Source: DATJIG01 sp050260515
Lineage (GTDB): Bacteria > Pseudomonadota > Alphaproteobacteria > SMXQ01
Direction of reading: 5' to 3'
Length of the DNA stretch: 64,000 bases
Assembly (NCBI GenBank): GCA_050260515.1
Contig: JBLNCI010000031.1
Coordinates: 1-64,000 of the forward strand
Shown here: in pieces, positions 10,052 through 18,162 of the stretch
Layout: each line of letters starts with the position of its first letter
Position numbering within the stretch: the first letter of the stretch is position 1
Translations under genes and position numbers: made by a program
The notes under the pieces: generated by a model
The model's input: the letters and a program-made list of their open reading frames with translations, nothing else
Databases searched by the model: none
Told to the model about the DNA's origin: nothing

Positions 10052-10138
10052 TGGTGCCCAGGAGAAGACTCGAACTTCCACGACCTTTCGGCCACTAGAA
10101 CCTGAATCTAGCGCGTCTACCAATTCCGCCACCTGGGC
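10052..10138 (-). tRNA. tRNA-Leu (anticodon CAG)
   Basis: On the minus strand an 87-nt cloverleaf reads GCCCAGGTGGCGGAATTGG at the 5' end, with anticodon arm CTAGA-TTCAGGT-TCTAG (anticodon CAG), a long class II variable arm (TGGCCGAAAGGTCG), T arm GTTCGAGTC, and acceptor end CCTGGGC-A-CCA. The CCA is encoded. It reads CUG leucine codons. It lies 64 bases upstream of nrnC on the same strand. Confidence 0.97.
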
Positions 10139-10404
10139 GGGCCACCGTTGCGGGGCTTCGGCTCCGGAATGTACCAGCCGCGGCGCGGTTTGCCGAGGCG
10201 GGGGCGAACGGTCTGGAGCCGGTGCCGGGGGGCCGTGGATATAGGGGGGCTCGCCGGTTGTCAACGACCGGCTTGGCGGTTCGCCGCCGAAAACCCGCTG
10301 CGGGCCCCGTCCCGTCCGGCCTTCCCGTTGACGGGGTGGGCGGCCGTCGCTATAGCCCGGCGGCGGCCGCGCGGGCGCGCGCCGGGGCAATCGAGAGGAA
10401 CAGC

Positions 10405-11367
10405 ATGGCGCCGCGTCAGGTGACGGTTTTCGGGGGATCGGGCTTCATCGGGCGCTATGTCGTCCAGCGCCTGGCGCACACCGGAGACCGGGTCGTGGTC
10501 GCCGTGCGGCACACCGAGCCCGCCCAGTTCGTCCGGATGTTCGGCGACGTCGGCCAGGTGATGGCGGTGCCGTGCGACATCACCAAGCCCGCGACGGTCG
10601 CCGCCGCGCTGCGTGGCGCCGAGGCCGCAATCAACCTCGTCGGCATCGACCGGGGCGGCCGCGCGCGTTTCGAGGCGGTCCATCGCCAGGGTGCCGCGAA
10701 CGTCGCCGAAGCCGCCCGCGCCGCCGGCGTGAAGCGCCTCGTGCATGTCTCCGCGATCGGCGCCGACCCGAACTCGTCGTCGCTGTATGCGCGCTCGAAG
10801 GGGCAGGGCGAGGAGGCGGTGCGCGCCGCCTTCCCGGACGCCACCATCCTGCGGCCGAGCGTGGTGTTCGGCCCGGAGGACAACTTCTTCAACCGTTTCG
10901 CGCGGCTCGCCCGGATCGCGCCGGTGCTGCCGCTGTTCGGCAGTGGGCGCACGCGGTTCCAGCCGGTCTATGTCGCCGACGTCGCCAACGCGGTGCTGAA
11001 CGCGTTGCTCGACAAGTCGGCGCGCGGGCGCATCTACGAGCTCGGCGGACCCGAGGTGCTGACGCTCGCCGAGATCTTCCGCTTCGTGCTCGCGGCGACC
11101 AATCGCAAGCGCTGCCTGCTGCCGGTCCCGTTCCTCGCCGCCGATGTCGTCGGCATGCTGTCGCCGGTCCTGCATCTGCCGGGCCGCGCGCCGGTGATCA
11201 CCCGCGATCAGGCGCGGCTGCTGCGCCGCGACAACGTGGTCGCCGCTGGGGCGCCCGGTCTCCACGATCTCGGTGTCACGCCGACCGCGCTCGAGGCGAT
11301 CGTCCCGGGCTACCTCGCCACGTATCGCCGTCGCGGCGCGTCGGATGCCGGCGCCCGCTCAGTGTAG
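10405..11367 (+). CDS. NAD-dependent epimerase, complex I NDUFA9 family
   Basis: A 320-residue atypical short-chain dehydrogenase. The Rossmann nucleotide site is VTVFGGSGFIGRYVVQRL at the N-terminus, and the core continues with AAINLVGIDRGG, KRLVHVSAIGAD and ILRPSVVFGPEDNFFNRFA. The SDR tyrosine lies in SSSLYARSKGQGE (YxxxK). This is the family of the mitochondrial complex I accessory subunit NDUFA9 (Pfam NAD-binding epimerase), common in Alphaproteobacteria. The exact reaction is not established. The ATG at 10405 has GAGAGGAA just upstream. It ends one base before the uppP-like gene, which converges on it. Confidence 0.9.
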   Translation: MAPRQVTVFGGSGFIGRYVVQRLAHTGDRVVVAVRHTEPAQFVRMFGDVGQVMAVPCDITKPATVAAALRGAEAAINLVGIDRGGRARFEAVHRQGAANVAEAARAAGVKRLVHVSAIGADPNSSSLYARSKGQGEEAVRAAFPDATILRPSVVFGPEDNFFNRFARLARIAPVLPLFGSGRTRFQPVYVADVANAVLNALLDKSARGRIYELGGPEVLTLAEIFRFVLAATNRKRCLLPVPFLAADVVGMLSPVLHLPGRAPVITRDQARLLRRDNVVAAGAPGLHDLGVTPTALEAIVPGYLATYRRRGASDAGARSV

Positions 11368-11368
11368 C

Positions 11369-12169
11369 TCAGTGTAGATAGACCCAGACGAGCAGGGCCG
11401 CGCCGGCGGCGATGCGGTACAGCGCGAACGGCAGGAACGTGCCGTCGCGCAGCCACCCGATCAGTCCGGATGCGGCGACCAGCGCCACGACGAACGCCGC
11501 CACGCCCGCGATCGCCGAAGACATTGCGAATGCGACATTGCCGACGCGCGCAAGCTCCCGGGCGGCGAGAACGATCGCGCACACGAGCGGCGGCAGCGCG
11601 AGCAGGAGCGAAAGACGCGCTGCGGCGATCCGCTCGAAGCCGAGGAACCGCGCGACCGTGACATTGAGGCCGGGACGGCCCGCGCCCGGGATCGCCGTGA
11701 GAAGCTGGATGACGCCGATCGCGAGCGCCGCGCCCATCGTCATGTGGTCGAGGCGACGCAGCGTCACGCCGATTCGGTCTCCGATCAACAGCGCGAACCC
11801 GAAGACCACCGATATCCATCCGATGGCGGTGGCGGTCGACAGCACCGGAAGCGCGATGGCTCCGGCCGCCGCGACGGCGGCGACGATCGGCAGCGACGCG
11901 GCGACCAAATGGATCAGCAGGCGTGCTTCCGGCCCACGGCGGCCGCGCGCGAGCTGAACAGCGCCCGATCCGAGCGCCGCGAGATCGCGCCAGAGATATC
12001 CGGCGAGCGCCATCAAGATGCCGATGTAGATGGCGAGCAGGTCGCCGGGACTGAGATCGTTCCAGCCGAGCAGGCCGGGAAGCACGGCGCGGTGCCCTGA
12101 CGATCCGACCGGAAGCACCGACGTCGCGGCCTGAATCGCCGCCACGGCCACGTCCTGAAGAAGGCCCAC
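11369..12169 (-). CDS. Divergent undecaprenyl-diphosphatase (UppP/BacA family), catalytic motif altered
   Basis: A 266-residue polytopic membrane protein of the UppP fold, with about seven to eight hydrophobic segments and the family length. UppP removes a phosphate from undecaprenyl diphosphate to recycle the cell-wall lipid carrier. Its two motifs are degenerate here: the (E/Q)xxxE segment, VEGLTEFLPVSSTGH in E. coli, reads IQAATSVLPVGSSGH, so the second glutamate is serine; and PGxSRSxxT reads PGAGRPGLNVT, losing the serine before the conserved Arg. The fold and the His of SSGH remain. It may be a non-canonical lipid phosphatase or may have lost activity. It ends convergently against the epimerase gene. 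Confidence 0.8.
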   Translation of the reverse strand: MGLLQDVAVAAIQAATSVLPVGSSGHRAVLPGLLGWNDLSPGDLLAIYIGILMALAGYLWRDLAALGSGAVQLARGRRGPEARLLIHLVAASLPIVAAVAAAGAIALPVLSTATAIGWISVVFGFALLIGDRIGVTLRRLDHMTMGAALAIGVIQLLTAIPGAGRPGLNVTVARFLGFERIAAARLSLLLALPPLVCAIVLAARELARVGNVAFAMSSAIAGVAAFVVALVAASGLIGWLRDGTFLPFALYRIAAGAALLVWVYLH

Positions 12170-12306
12170 CCCGCCTCCGTTCCGAAGCGGTCCGCTTCGG
12201 CTGCGCCGGCCGCTTGTTTCCGCGGTCCGGCCGTTCTCTTATAGGCCGGGATTCTATACCAGCCGGATTCGCCGGCCCAAGCCCATTCGTCGCTCCCGAG
12301 GTTTTC

Positions 12307-13128
12307 ATGCCGGCGTCCTTCCTCCTGCGGCCGGTGCTGGCGTCGGCGCTCGTCATCGCGGCGGTCGCGCTCGCGCGCGCGGAGGACGTCCCCTATGTCG
12401 CGACGCCCGAGGAGACCGTCGCGGCGATGCTGACGACCGCCGGCGTCGGACCCGGTGACGTCGTCGTCGATCTCGGCTCCGGCGACGGACGCATCGTCAT
12501 CTCCGCGGTGAAGGACTTCGGTGCGCGCCGCGGGCTTGGCATCGAGATCAATCCGCGGCTCGTCGCGGAGGCGCGCGCCGCGGCGGTGGCGGCCGGTGTC
12601 GCCGACCGCGTCGAGTTCCGCGAGGAGAGCCTGTTCGACGCCGACTTCGGCGCGGCGACGGTGCTCACCATGTACCTGCTCCCCGACCTCAACCTGCGGC
12701 TGCGGCCCAAGGTGCTTGCGATGAAGGCCGGTACCCGCGTCGTCAGTCACGAGTTCGACATGGGCGACTGGACGCCGGACGCGAGCCGCACCGTCCTCGG
12801 CGACGAGAACCCGCGCGGGCCCTCGGTCGTGCACTTCTGGGTGGTCCCGGCGCAGGTCGCCGGCACGTGGTCATGGGACGAGAACGGCCGCACGAGCGGC
12901 ATCACCCTCGATCAACGGTATCAGCGCGTCGCCGCTCGCGACGGCGCCTTTGCGGCGGCCACCGTGGCGCTCCGAGGCGATCGCATCCGCATCGACGTGC
13001 GGCCGCGCTCCGCCGACGCGGGTGACACGGTCTACGAGGGACAGGTGACGGGCGCGACGATCGAGGGCACCGTCACCGCGCCGGGAGGAGATCCGGCGCC
13101 GTGGCGCGCGACGCGGCGGGATTCGTGA
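12307..13128 (+). CDS. Class I SAM-dependent methyltransferase with N-terminal signal peptide
   Basis: A 273-residue protein. Residues 1-25 look like a Sec signal (LLRPVLASALVIAAVALARA, cleavage before EDVPY). The following domain has the class I methyltransferase motif I VVDLGSGDGRIVI, an acidic residue ending strand 2 in GLGIEINPRLVAEA, and motif VEFREESLFDADFG then MYLLPDLN. After about residue 180 a beta-rich tail begins (VAGTWSWDENGRTSGITLDQRY). The start at 12307 has GAGG upstream; the frame is open back to 12214, which would hide the signal. The substrate is unknown. If the signal is used, a SAM enzyme would sit outside the cytoplasm, which is unexpected. Confidence 0.82.
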   Translation: MPASFLLRPVLASALVIAAVALARAEDVPYVATPEETVAAMLTTAGVGPGDVVVDLGSGDGRIVISAVKDFGARRGLGIEINPRLVAEARAAAVAAGVADRVEFREESLFDADFGAATVLTMYLLPDLNLRLRPKVLAMKAGTRVVSHEFDMGDWTPDASRTVLGDENPRGPSVVHFWVVPAQVAGTWSWDENGRTSGITLDQRYQRVAARDGAFAAATVALRGDRIRIDVRPRSADAGDTVYEGQVTGATIEGTVTAPGGDPAPWRATRRDS

Positions 13129-13175
13129 GCGCGAGAACGTTGACCCTCCGCCGCGCTTCACTAGAGTAGCGCGCG

Positions 13176-13844
13176 ATGCGCGTTCTCTATCACCTCTGGC
13201 TGTCGCCGCAGTGCCGCAAGGTGCGCCTTGCGCTCACCGAGAAATCTCTCCCGTTCGACATGAAGGTCGAGAAGGTGTGGGAGCGGCGCGGCGAGTTCCT
13301 GGCGCTCAATCCCGCGGGCGAGGTGCCGGTGCTCGTCGAGGAGGACGGCACCGCGATCGCCGACTCGGTCGCGATCGTCGAGTATCTCGAGGAGGTCTAT
13401 CCGGAGCGTCCGCTGATCGACGGAACGCCGGCGCAGCGCGCGGAGATCCGCCGGCTGTGCCAGTGGTTCGACATCAAGTTCGCCCGCGAGGTCAGCGACA
13501 ATCTCGTCGGCGAGAAGGTACTGAAGAAATTCCTCGGCCTGGGTCAGCCGGATTCGACGGCGATCCGCGCCGGCCACGCCAACATGAAGACGCATCTGGA
13601 ATACGTGTCGTGGCTCGCCGACCGCCGCCGCTTCCTCGCTGGCGACAGCTTCTCGCTCGCCGACATCGCCGCCGCCGCGCATCTCTCGGCGGTCGACTAC
13701 ATCGGCGACGTGCCGTGGGACGATCACCCGCGCGCCAAGGAATGGTACGTGCGTATCAAGTCGCGGCCGTCGTTCCGGCCGGTACTGGCCGATCACATTC
13801 CCGGCCTGCGGCCGCCGACGCACTACGCCGATCTCGATTTCTGA
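13176..13844 (+). CDS. fzlA: GST-fold protein, probable FtsZ-binding FzlA
   Basis: A 222-residue protein with a thioredoxin-like N-terminal half (MRVLYHLWLSPQCRKVRLAL, NPAGEVPVLVEEDGTAIADS) and a helical GST C-terminal half (LAGDSFSLADIAAAAHLSAV). WERRGEFLALNPAGEVPVL, LVGEKVLKKFLGLGQPDS and the closing THYADLDF match what I recall of the alphaproteobacterial FzlA group, a GST homologue that binds FtsZ, curves its filaments and helps activate constriction. That assignment is from memory and not from a search; a generic glutathione transferase is the alternative. The start lies 47 bases after the methyltransferase gene. Confidence 0.72.
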   Translation: MRVLYHLWLSPQCRKVRLALTEKSLPFDMKVEKVWERRGEFLALNPAGEVPVLVEEDGTAIADSVAIVEYLEEVYPERPLIDGTPAQRAEIRRLCQWFDIKFAREVSDNLVGEKVLKKFLGLGQPDSTAIRAGHANMKTHLEYVSWLADRRRFLAGDSFSLADIAAAAHLSAVDYIGDVPWDDHPRAKEWYVRIKSRPSFRPVLADHIPGLRPPTHYADLDF

Positions 13845-13884
13845 CGGACGCGCACGCGCCTCCGATCTCACAGGGGTTTCACCA

Positions 13885-14355
13885 ATGACCTTCACCGAAC
13901 TCGCCAAGCCCGCCGGCATGGGACGCGAACCCACGACGCCGCACGAGCTGCTGTACGACGCCTATATCCACCGCCGTCTGCATCTCGGCATGAAACCGCC
14001 GGTGAACAGCCGGGAATCGCCGGTCCACAATTTCTGGGAGAACGTGTTCCCGTACGCGCTCATCGTCTTCATGATCGGCTACTACACGTGGACGATGGGG
14101 GTGAAGGGACTGATTCTCTCGGCCTCGATCGGCGTCCCGGTCGGAGCCTTCGTCATCCCGCGCTGGATCATGACCAAGGTGCGCCGCCGCGCCGTCGGCT
14201 ACGTCTTCGCGAGCGCCGAGAACTGGGACGCGGTGTGGCGCGTCGGCGGGATCTCGATGCGGCTCGCCGAGGAGATCGACGTGATCTGCGAGTCGCCCGA
14301 GGGCGACTGGCGCGCGTTTGCGACCCAGCACTTCAGCAAGAAATCCGAGGGCTAG
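13885..14355 (+). CDS. Conserved hypothetical membrane protein
   Basis: 156 residues with two adjacent hydrophobic segments, NVFPYALIVFMIGYYTWTM (about residues 54-72) and LILSASIGVPVGAFVIP (about 77-93), then a basic loop (RWIMTKVRRRAVGYVF) and a soluble C-terminus with FASAENWDAVWRVGGISMRL. I do not recognise the family. The coding pattern is normal for the region and it follows the FzlA-like gene by 40 bases on the same strand. It ends in a 4-base tail-to-tail overlap with the TPR gene. Confidence 0.7.
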   Translation: MTFTELAKPAGMGREPTTPHELLYDAYIHRRLHLGMKPPVNSRESPVHNFWENVFPYALIVFMIGYYTWTMGVKGLILSASIGVPVGAFVIPRWIMTKVRRRAVGYVFASAENWDAVWRVGGISMRLAEEIDVICESPEGDWRAFATQHFSKKSEG

Positions 14356-15122
14356 CGTCGCGGCCGGGTGTCGAGGGCCTCGAGGCCGTGGCGCGCGGTG
14401 AGCGCCGCGGGCGTGCCCGGCGCGATCTTCAGCACGGCGACGAAATCCTGCTGCGCGCCGCCATTGTCGCCGGTGAGCGCGCGCAGCCGGCCGCGCTCCA
14501 GCAGCACGTTGGGATCGTCGGGCGCCATCTTCGCCGCCCGCGCGATGTCGTCCATCGCAAGCTCGGTCGTGCCGACCTCGCGATACGCCGTCGCGCGGAG
14601 AAGATAGACCTCCGGCGTCTCGATTCCATCGGCGATCGCCGCATTGAGATCGTCGATGGCGTCCCAGTAGCGGCGCGCTCCTCCAAACGCCACCGCGCGG
14701 TCGACCCTGAGCTCGCCGTCGCCCGGCATGAGCTTCACCGCGTTGTCGAACGCCGCGATCGCCTTCGCGACGTCGTCGGCCTCGAGCCACGCGCGTCCGC
14801 TATCGCTCCAGAGCAGGCCCTTGGTGTCGGTCGAGACGTCGCGCTTGGGCGCGATCTCGCGCGCGAGCTCGTCGAGCACCCGCGCGCCGCGCAGCGCCTC
14901 GCCCTGGGCGACCAGCGCGACGCCGAGGCACTGGCGGGAGTCGATGGTGTTGCCGGCCTGGTAGAGCGCCTCGGCTTCGGCGATCGCCGCCACGGGATTG
15001 TCGTTGATCGAGCGCAGGCAATGCGACGCCGGGCTCTGGCGCGTCTGCGCGTGAGCCGTCGCGGGAACAATCGCAATCGCGGCGAGTGTCGCTACGCATG
15101 CGAGGCGATGAATGCGGAACAT
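14352..15122 (-). CDS. Exported TPR-repeat protein
   Basis: A 256-residue protein with a Sec signal peptide (IHRLACVATLAAIAIVPATAHA) followed by helix pairs typical of tetratricopeptide repeats: AWLEADDVAKAIAAFDNAVKL, YWDAIDDLNAAIADG, PEVYLLRATAYREVG, PNVLLERGRLRALTGDNGGA. Two cysteines (SHCLRS and SRQCLGV) in the N-terminal part could form a disulphide. It is probably a periplasmic scaffold; the partner is unknown. The frame is open further upstream but that stretch is antisense to the SDR gene. Confidence 0.83.
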   Translation of the reverse strand: MFRIHRLACVATLAAIAIVPATAHAQTRQSPASHCLRSINDNPVAAIAEAEALYQAGNTIDSRQCLGVALVAQGEALRGARVLDELAREIAPKRDVSTDTKGLLWSDSGRAWLEADDVAKAIAAFDNAVKLMPGDGELRVDRAVAFGGARRYWDAIDDLNAAIADGIETPEVYLLRATAYREVGTTELAMDDIARAAKMAPDDPNVLLERGRLRALTGDNGGAQQDFVAVLKIAPGTPAALTARHGLEALDTRPRR

Positions 15123-15289
15123 GGCGCGGAGAGTGGCGGACCCGCCCGTGCGACGCAAGGCGCGTGCGCGTGCCTGTCCGATCGTTGCCTCTTCACAACG
15201 ATGGCCGCTGCCGCCATGGTGGCGCGATGACAACGGCAGCGCCTGGGTCCGATCGCGCCTCGACCGTCGAGACCTCGACTGTCGCGACG

Positions 15290-16171
15290 ATGCGCCTGTT
15301 CTGTTTTGGCTACGGCTACTGTGCCGCGGCGCTTGCGGCGGCGATCCGCGGGCCAACGGCCCGCGTGGCAGGCACGGCGCGCCGCGTCGAGAAGCTGGAT
15401 GCGCTGCGGCATGACGGAGTCGAAGCCTATGTCTTCGACGGCACCTCACCGCTTGCCGATGCCGCCGCGGCGCTCGCGGGCGCCACCCACATCCTCGTGT
15501 CGGCGCCCCCCGACACCTACGTCGATCCGGTGCTGCGCCACCATGCCGCCGACATCGCCGCGCTGGTCGGCGCCTCGCCATCGCTGCGCTGGGTCGGCTA
15601 TCTGTCGACCACCGCGGTCTACGGCGATCACGGCGGCGGCTGGGTCGACGAGACGACGCCGGTCGCACCGACCAGCGAGCGTGCGCGGCGCCGGGTCGCA
15701 GCCGAGCACGAGTGGCTCGATCTGGTCGCGCGCGGCGTGCCGGTGCACATCTTCCGTCTCGCCGGCATCTACGGTCCGGGGCGCAACGCGCTGGTCGACG
15801 TCCGGCGCGGCGAGGCGCGGCGCATCCACAAGCCGGGCCAGGTGTTCTCGCGCATCCACGTCGACGACATCGCCGCAGTGCTGACCGCCTCGATGTCGCG
15901 GCCGCGCCCGGGCCGCATCTACAACGTCTGCGACAACGAACCGGCGGCCGGCGAGGACGTCGTCGCCTACGCCTGCCAGCTTCTCGGCGTCGCGCCGCCG
16001 CCGCCGGTGCCGTTCGATCAGGCGTCGGCGTCGATGTCGGAGATGGCGCGCAGCTTCTATGCGGACAACAAGCGGGTGCGGAACGACCGGATCAAGACCG
16101 AGCTCGGTGTGATCCTGCGCTACCCCGACTACCGCGCCGGGCTCTCGACGCTGTTTGCCGCCGGCGAATAG
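15290..16171 (+). CDS. SDR-family NAD(P)-dependent oxidoreductase (YeeZ-like)
   Basis: A 293-residue extended-SDR protein. The dinucleotide site is right at the start (MRLFCFGYGYCAAALAAAI), which is why the ATG at 15290 is preferred over one at 15227 that would add 21 residues. Other marks: ATHILVSAPPDTYVDPVL, WVGYLSTTAVYGDHGGGWVDE, VHIFRLAGIYGPGRNAL, and VFSRIHVDDIAAVL. The order resembles YeeZ-type nucleoside-diphosphate-sugar epimerase-like proteins; the substrate is unknown. The last 43 bases overlap the 3' end of the convergent hydrolase gene. Confidence 0.82.
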   Translation: MRLFCFGYGYCAAALAAAIRGPTARVAGTARRVEKLDALRHDGVEAYVFDGTSPLADAAAALAGATHILVSAPPDTYVDPVLRHHAADIAALVGASPSLRWVGYLSTTAVYGDHGGGWVDETTPVAPTSERARRRVAAEHEWLDLVARGVPVHIFRLAGIYGPGRNALVDVRRGEARRIHKPGQVFSRIHVDDIAAVLTASMSRPRPGRIYNVCDNEPAAGEDVVAYACQLLGVAPPPPVPFDQASASMSEMARSFYADNKRVRNDRIKTELGVILRYPDYRAGLSTLFAAGE

Positions 16172-16950
16172 GTCGACATCTCCAGAACGATGGCGTCGAT
16201 CAGCGCGATGTCCCGGTCGCGCGACAGGCGGTGGTCGGCATCCTTTATCAGGGTGACGGCGACATCGGTCGTCCCGAGCTTCTCCGCCAGCCGCAACGAC
16301 ACGGCGTACGGCACGTCGCGGTCCTTCATGCCATGGATCAGCCGCACCGGGGCGCGCACCGCGATCGCTCCGCGGAGCAGCAGGTGGCGGCGGCCGTCCT
16401 CGATCAGCTCGCGCGTGAAGACATACGGCCGCTCGCCGTAGGGACTTTGCTCGACGATCTTGCCGTCGCGCATCAGCCGCTGCTGCTCCTCCGGCGAGTA
16501 GGCGTCCCACACCAGCTCCTCGGTGAAATCGGGCGCCGCGGCGATGCCGACCAGGGCATGCATGCGCTCGGGGCGGGCGAGCGCCGCGAGCAGCATGATC
16601 CAGCCGCCCATCGACGAGCCCACCAGCACCAGAGGGCCGCGGGTCAGCCGATCGACCACGGCGACCGCGTCGGCGGCCCAGCCGCCGACGGTCGCTCGTT
16701 CCATGTCGCCCGACGACGTGCCATGGGCGAAATGGTCGAATCGGAGGAATCCCTGGCCGCGCGCGGCGCAGGTTTGGGCCAGCGCCGCGGCCTTGCGTCC
16801 GGTCATGTCCGACATGAAGCCGCCGAGGAAGACGACCTCCGGCAGGCGCACCCCGGGCTGCGGATCGAGTCGGCGATAGGCAATGGTACGGTCGAGGCCG
16901 AGAGCGAGCGTGCCGACTTTTTCTTGCGCCATTACCGTCGCTTCGCTCAT
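16129..16950 (-). CDS. Alpha/beta hydrolase
   Basis: A 273-residue serine hydrolase. The nucleophile elbow is LVLVGSSMGGWIML (GxSxG), the acid is probably in RLIHGMKDRDVPY, and the catalytic histidine in KDADHRLSRDRD. The N-terminal strand-turn VVFLGGFMSDMTGRKA replaces the usual HG oxyanion motif; this resembles the ABHD10-like thioesterase/esterase group. The ATG at 16948-16950 has GGAGAGG 4 bases upstream. It is divergent from the glycosyltransferase gene with only 10 bases between start codons, so the two promoters must overlap the coding regions. Confidence 0.86.
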   Translation of the reverse strand: MSEATVMAQEKVGTLALGLDRTIAYRRLDPQPGVRLPEVVFLGGFMSDMTGRKAAALAQTCAARGQGFLRFDHFAHGTSSGDMERATVGGWAADAVAVVDRLTRGPLVLVGSSMGGWIMLLAALARPERMHALVGIAAAPDFTEELVWDAYSPEEQQRLMRDGKIVEQSPYGERPYVFTRELIEDGRRHLLLRGAIAVRAPVRLIHGMKDRDVPYAVSLRLAEKLGTTDVAVTLIKDADHRLSRDRDIALIDAIVLEMSTYSPAANSVESPAR

Positions 16951-16960
16951 AACCCTCTCC

Positions 16961-18157
16961 ATGAACGCGCCCGGACCGCACCCTAACACCGCCGCGCCTG
17001 CGGCGCGAAGCCAGGCTCCCGCCGTGCTGCAGGTGCTCCCCGCGTTGCGCGCCGGCGGCGTCGAGCGCGGCACCGTCGACGTCGCGAAGGCGCTCGCGGC
17101 CGCGGGATGGCGTCCGTTCGTGGCCTCGGCCGGCGGCTACATGGTGCGCGAGATCGAGCGCGCCGGCGGCGTCCACATCACGCTGCCGCTCGACAGCAAG
17201 AACCCGATCCGCATGTGGCGCAACGTCGAGCCGCTGCGCGCGGTCATCGAAGAGCACGGCATCGACATCGTCCATGCGCGCTCGCGCGCGCCGGCGTGGA
17301 CCGCGCGCGCCGCGGCGAAGCGCGCCGGCGTCCACTTCATGACGACGTTCCACGGCCTCTACGGCCTCGGCAGCCCCGGCAAGCATCTTTACAACTCGAT
17401 CATGGCGAAGGGCGAGCGGGTCATCGCCATTTCGAACTTCGTCGCCGAGCATCTCGTCAGCGTCTATCGCGTGCCGCGCGAGCGCATCCGCGTGATCCAC
17501 CGCGGCGTCGATCTCGTGCAGTTCGACCCCGACCGCGTCAGCGAGGAGCGGCTGATCCAGCTCGCGACCAAATGGCGCCTGCCGGACGACAAGTTCATCG
17601 TCCTGCTCCCGGGCCGTCTGTCGCGCTGGAAGGGGCAGGACCTCGCCATCGAGGCCCTGGCGCTGCTCCGCCGCGACGATGTCGTCTGCGTGATGGTCGG
17701 CGCGGCGCTCGGCTCGCCGCGCTGGCGCACCCATGTCGAGTCGCTCGTCCACCGCGTCGGCGCCGAGGGCAAGGTGATGATGGTCGACGAGTGCCGCGAC
17801 ATGCCCGCGGCCTACAAGCTCGCCGACGTGGTGATGGTGCCGTCGCGACGGCCGGAAGCGTTTGGCCGAACCGTATCGGAGGCGCAGGCCATGGGCCGTC
17901 TCGTCATCGCCGCCGACCACGGTGGCGCGCGCGAGACGGTCGCGAACGGCAAGACCGGCTGGCTGTTCCCGCCCAACGACGCGGCGGCGCTCGCCGAGAC
18001 GCTGGTGCGCGCCCTCGCGCTCGACGAGCAAGCGCGGCTCGCCGTCGGCAACGACGCCGTGGAGTCGGTGCGGGCGCGCTTCTCCAACGCGGTGATGTGC
18101 GAGCGCACGCTCGCGGTCTATCGCGAAGTCCTCGGCGCCGTCGCGGCGACCGCCTAG
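16961..18157 (+). CDS. Glycosyltransferase family 4
   Basis: A 398-residue GT-B retaining glycosyltransferase. The N-terminal lobe starts LQVLPALRAGGVERGTVDVAK; the C-terminal lobe has LLPGRLSRWKGQDLAIEAL and the sugar-nucleotide motif PEAFGRTVSEAQAMGRLVI (ExFGxxxxEA), then GGARETVANGKTGWL. It probably adds a sugar to an LPS core or other envelope glycan, given the family and the GT9 partner gene 5 bases downstream. No signal or membrane segment is seen, so it acts at the cytoplasmic face. Donor and acceptor are not deducible. Confidence 0.9.
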   Translation: MNAPGPHPNTAAPAARSQAPAVLQVLPALRAGGVERGTVDVAKALAAAGWRPFVASAGGYMVREIERAGGVHITLPLDSKNPIRMWRNVEPLRAVIEEHGIDIVHARSRAPAWTARAAAKRAGVHFMTTFHGLYGLGSPGKHLYNSIMAKGERVIAISNFVAEHLVSVYRVPRERIRVIHRGVDLVQFDPDRVSEERLIQLATKWRLPDDKFIVLLPGRLSRWKGQDLAIEALALLRRDDVVCVMVGAALGSPRWRTHVESLVHRVGAEGKVMMVDECRDMPAAYKLADVVMVPSRRPEAFGRTVSEAQAMGRLVIAADHGGARETVANGKTGWLFPPNDAAALAETLVRALALDEQARLAVGNDAVESVRARFSNAVMCERTLAVYREVLGAVAATA

Positions 18158-18162
18158 GCCCG

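Noticed and set aside
15446..18031. An 861-codon minus-strand frame opposite the SDR and GT4 genes
   Set aside because: Low-complexity Arg/His/Asp-rich translation antisense to two genes with clear motifs; no ribosome-binding site.
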